Both the position numbers and the translations under genes were made by a program. A stretch of DNA of 12,959 nt from Methanomicrobia archaeon. GTDB taxonomy: Archaea > Methanobacteriota_B > Thermococci > Methanofastidiosales > B48-G16. The notes beneath the pieces were generated by a model. That model was not told where the DNA came from and made no database searches. It worked only from the letters and a program-made list of their open reading frames with translations. This document shows positions 12,459 through 12,959 of this stretch, one piece after another (position 1 is the first letter of the stretch; each line of letters begins with the position of its first letter). The stretch is taken from contig JAGLWR010000019.1 of NCBI GenBank assembly GCA_023133315.1, positions 1 through 12,959 on the forward strand, written 5' to 3'.

Positions 12459-12959
12459 TCATTTCTCCAAACACCAGAGAACCGCCTTTCTCATCAACTC
12501 CCAGTCCGAACCCCGATCATCCAGTTCATCTTCAACAGGTAATCCATCGCGCTCACTATCCTCCTCGAATTCGGGATGAGTGCCGATGATGAATACCCTG
12601 CCTTTCCCATACTCAAAGGCTACCATTGCGGGCTGATTTACGATCTCGTACTCACCTAAAACGTCTATATCAGCGTTCTCGTTTGGTATGAACATTGGAC
12701 CATAACAATAAGCAATCCAGAGTGGATCCTCAGATTGTGTTACGGGATGAGTGTGATCCATGATATTCACTTCGCACATAATACAGTAGGGGTATGGTGC
12801 GATTTCGTCGATGGGACCCTGGGTCGTGCCGGGAAATATTCTTAGAGGTGTCAGGGGGAGCTGATCCCCCTGCCAGATGACCTTTTCTCCTGTAAAGTAT
12901 GCCCCTCCACAGATCCCGATGTAACTTCCCCCGTCACGAATAAAGTTCCTTATATTTTC
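12459..12959 (-). CDS. BPL_N-type glutamine-amidotransferase-like protein, C-terminal part
   Basis: The frame is open from the right edge, so the start is outside the window; 166 residues are visible. GGSYIGICGGAYFTG has the nucleophile elbow of class I glutamine amidotransferase folds with the probable Cys, and VFIIGTHPEFEEDS has the HPE that supplies the His and Glu of the triad. The order and the long segment between them fit BPL_N proteins, named after the N-terminal domain of eukaryotic biotin-protein ligase. Members are common in archaea, and most have no known reaction; the name does not show biotin use. The stretch MCEVNIMDHTHPVT is internal, not a start. The visible DNA is more GC-rich than most of the window (31 of 60 bases at 12841-12900). 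It converges on the ecf operon, so no operon link is implied. Confidence 0.8.
   Translation of the reverse strand, partial: ENIRNFIRDGGSYIGICGGAYFTGEKVIWQGDQLPLTPLRIFPGTTQGPIDEIAPYPYCIMCEVNIMDHTHPVTQSEDPLWIAYCYGPMFIPNENADIDVLGEYEIVNQPAMVAFEYGKGRVFIIGTHPEFEEDSERDGLPVEDELDDRGSDWELMRKAVLWCLEK
12852..12872 (+). repeat. GC-rich 8-bp inverted repeat inside the amidotransferase-like gene
   Basis: CAGGGGGA and TCCCCCTG form a perfect stem around a five-base loop (GCTGA). It lies wholly within coding sequence, where the minus strand encodes GDQLPL and nearby residues. It may be an accident of codon choice. Confidence 0.4.

Noticed and set aside
12459..12779. The amidotransferase-like gene starting at the ATG at 12779
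   Set aside because: The frame continues open to the window edge and includes the conserved Cys elbow GICGGAYFTG upstream, so this ATG is internal.

Overview
The window reads as a moderately AT-rich archaeal chromosome segment, probably from a euryarchaeal or Thermoplasmata-like lineage; I cannot place it more finely. The evidence is the start of a deoxyhypusine synthase, archaeal-type PheRS subunits (alpha with N-terminal winged-helix-like repeats, a compact 543-residue beta), a Trm112-like mini-protein, TATA boxes centred about 25-28 bases before start codons with no leader (leaderless genes), and GGAGGTGATC-type Shine-Dalgarno (SD) sites before genes inside operons.

Layout from left to right. 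(1) 1-1352, minus strand: sppA followed by dys (runs off the left edge), translationally coupled. (2) 1487-4306, plus strand: a cassette of four genes I do not recognise: a charged helical protein, a 75-residue tail-anchored protein, a zinc-ribbon protein with a PH/GRAM-like segment, and a six-helix membrane protein. It is more AT-rich at its 3' end, has its own promoter, and sits between housekeeping operons. (3) 4401-7518, minus strand: pheS-pheT, the two subunits of phenylalanyl-tRNA synthetase, with a leader that may hold an 11-residue upstream ORF. (4) 7723-8514, plus strand: a SpoIIM/DUF95 membrane protein and a 52-residue Trm112-like zinc protein. (5) 8509-9927, minus strand: a YtcJ-like amidohydrolase, convergent with the Trm112-like gene and sharing a TTATAA stop palindrome with it. 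(6) 10020-12409, plus strand: ecfA-ecfA-ecfT, the energizing module of an ECF vitamin/metal importer without its substrate-binding S subunit. (7) 12459-12959, minus strand: the C-terminal part of a BPL_N-type class I glutamine-amidotransferase-like protein, running off the right edge.

The housekeeping parts are ordinary. The best candidate for something undescribed is the four-gene cassette at 1487-4306, whose parts (coiled helices, tail anchor, zinc ribbon with lipid-binding-like fold, polytopic membrane protein) suggest a membrane-associated complex. The second most interesting point is the possible leaderless upstream ORF in the pheS transcript. No rRNA, tRNA, CRISPR, insertion sequence or integrase was seen. 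No stretch longer than 300 bases lacks a gene; the largest gap is 7519-7722 (204 bases), which holds the divergent pheS and spoIIM promoters.
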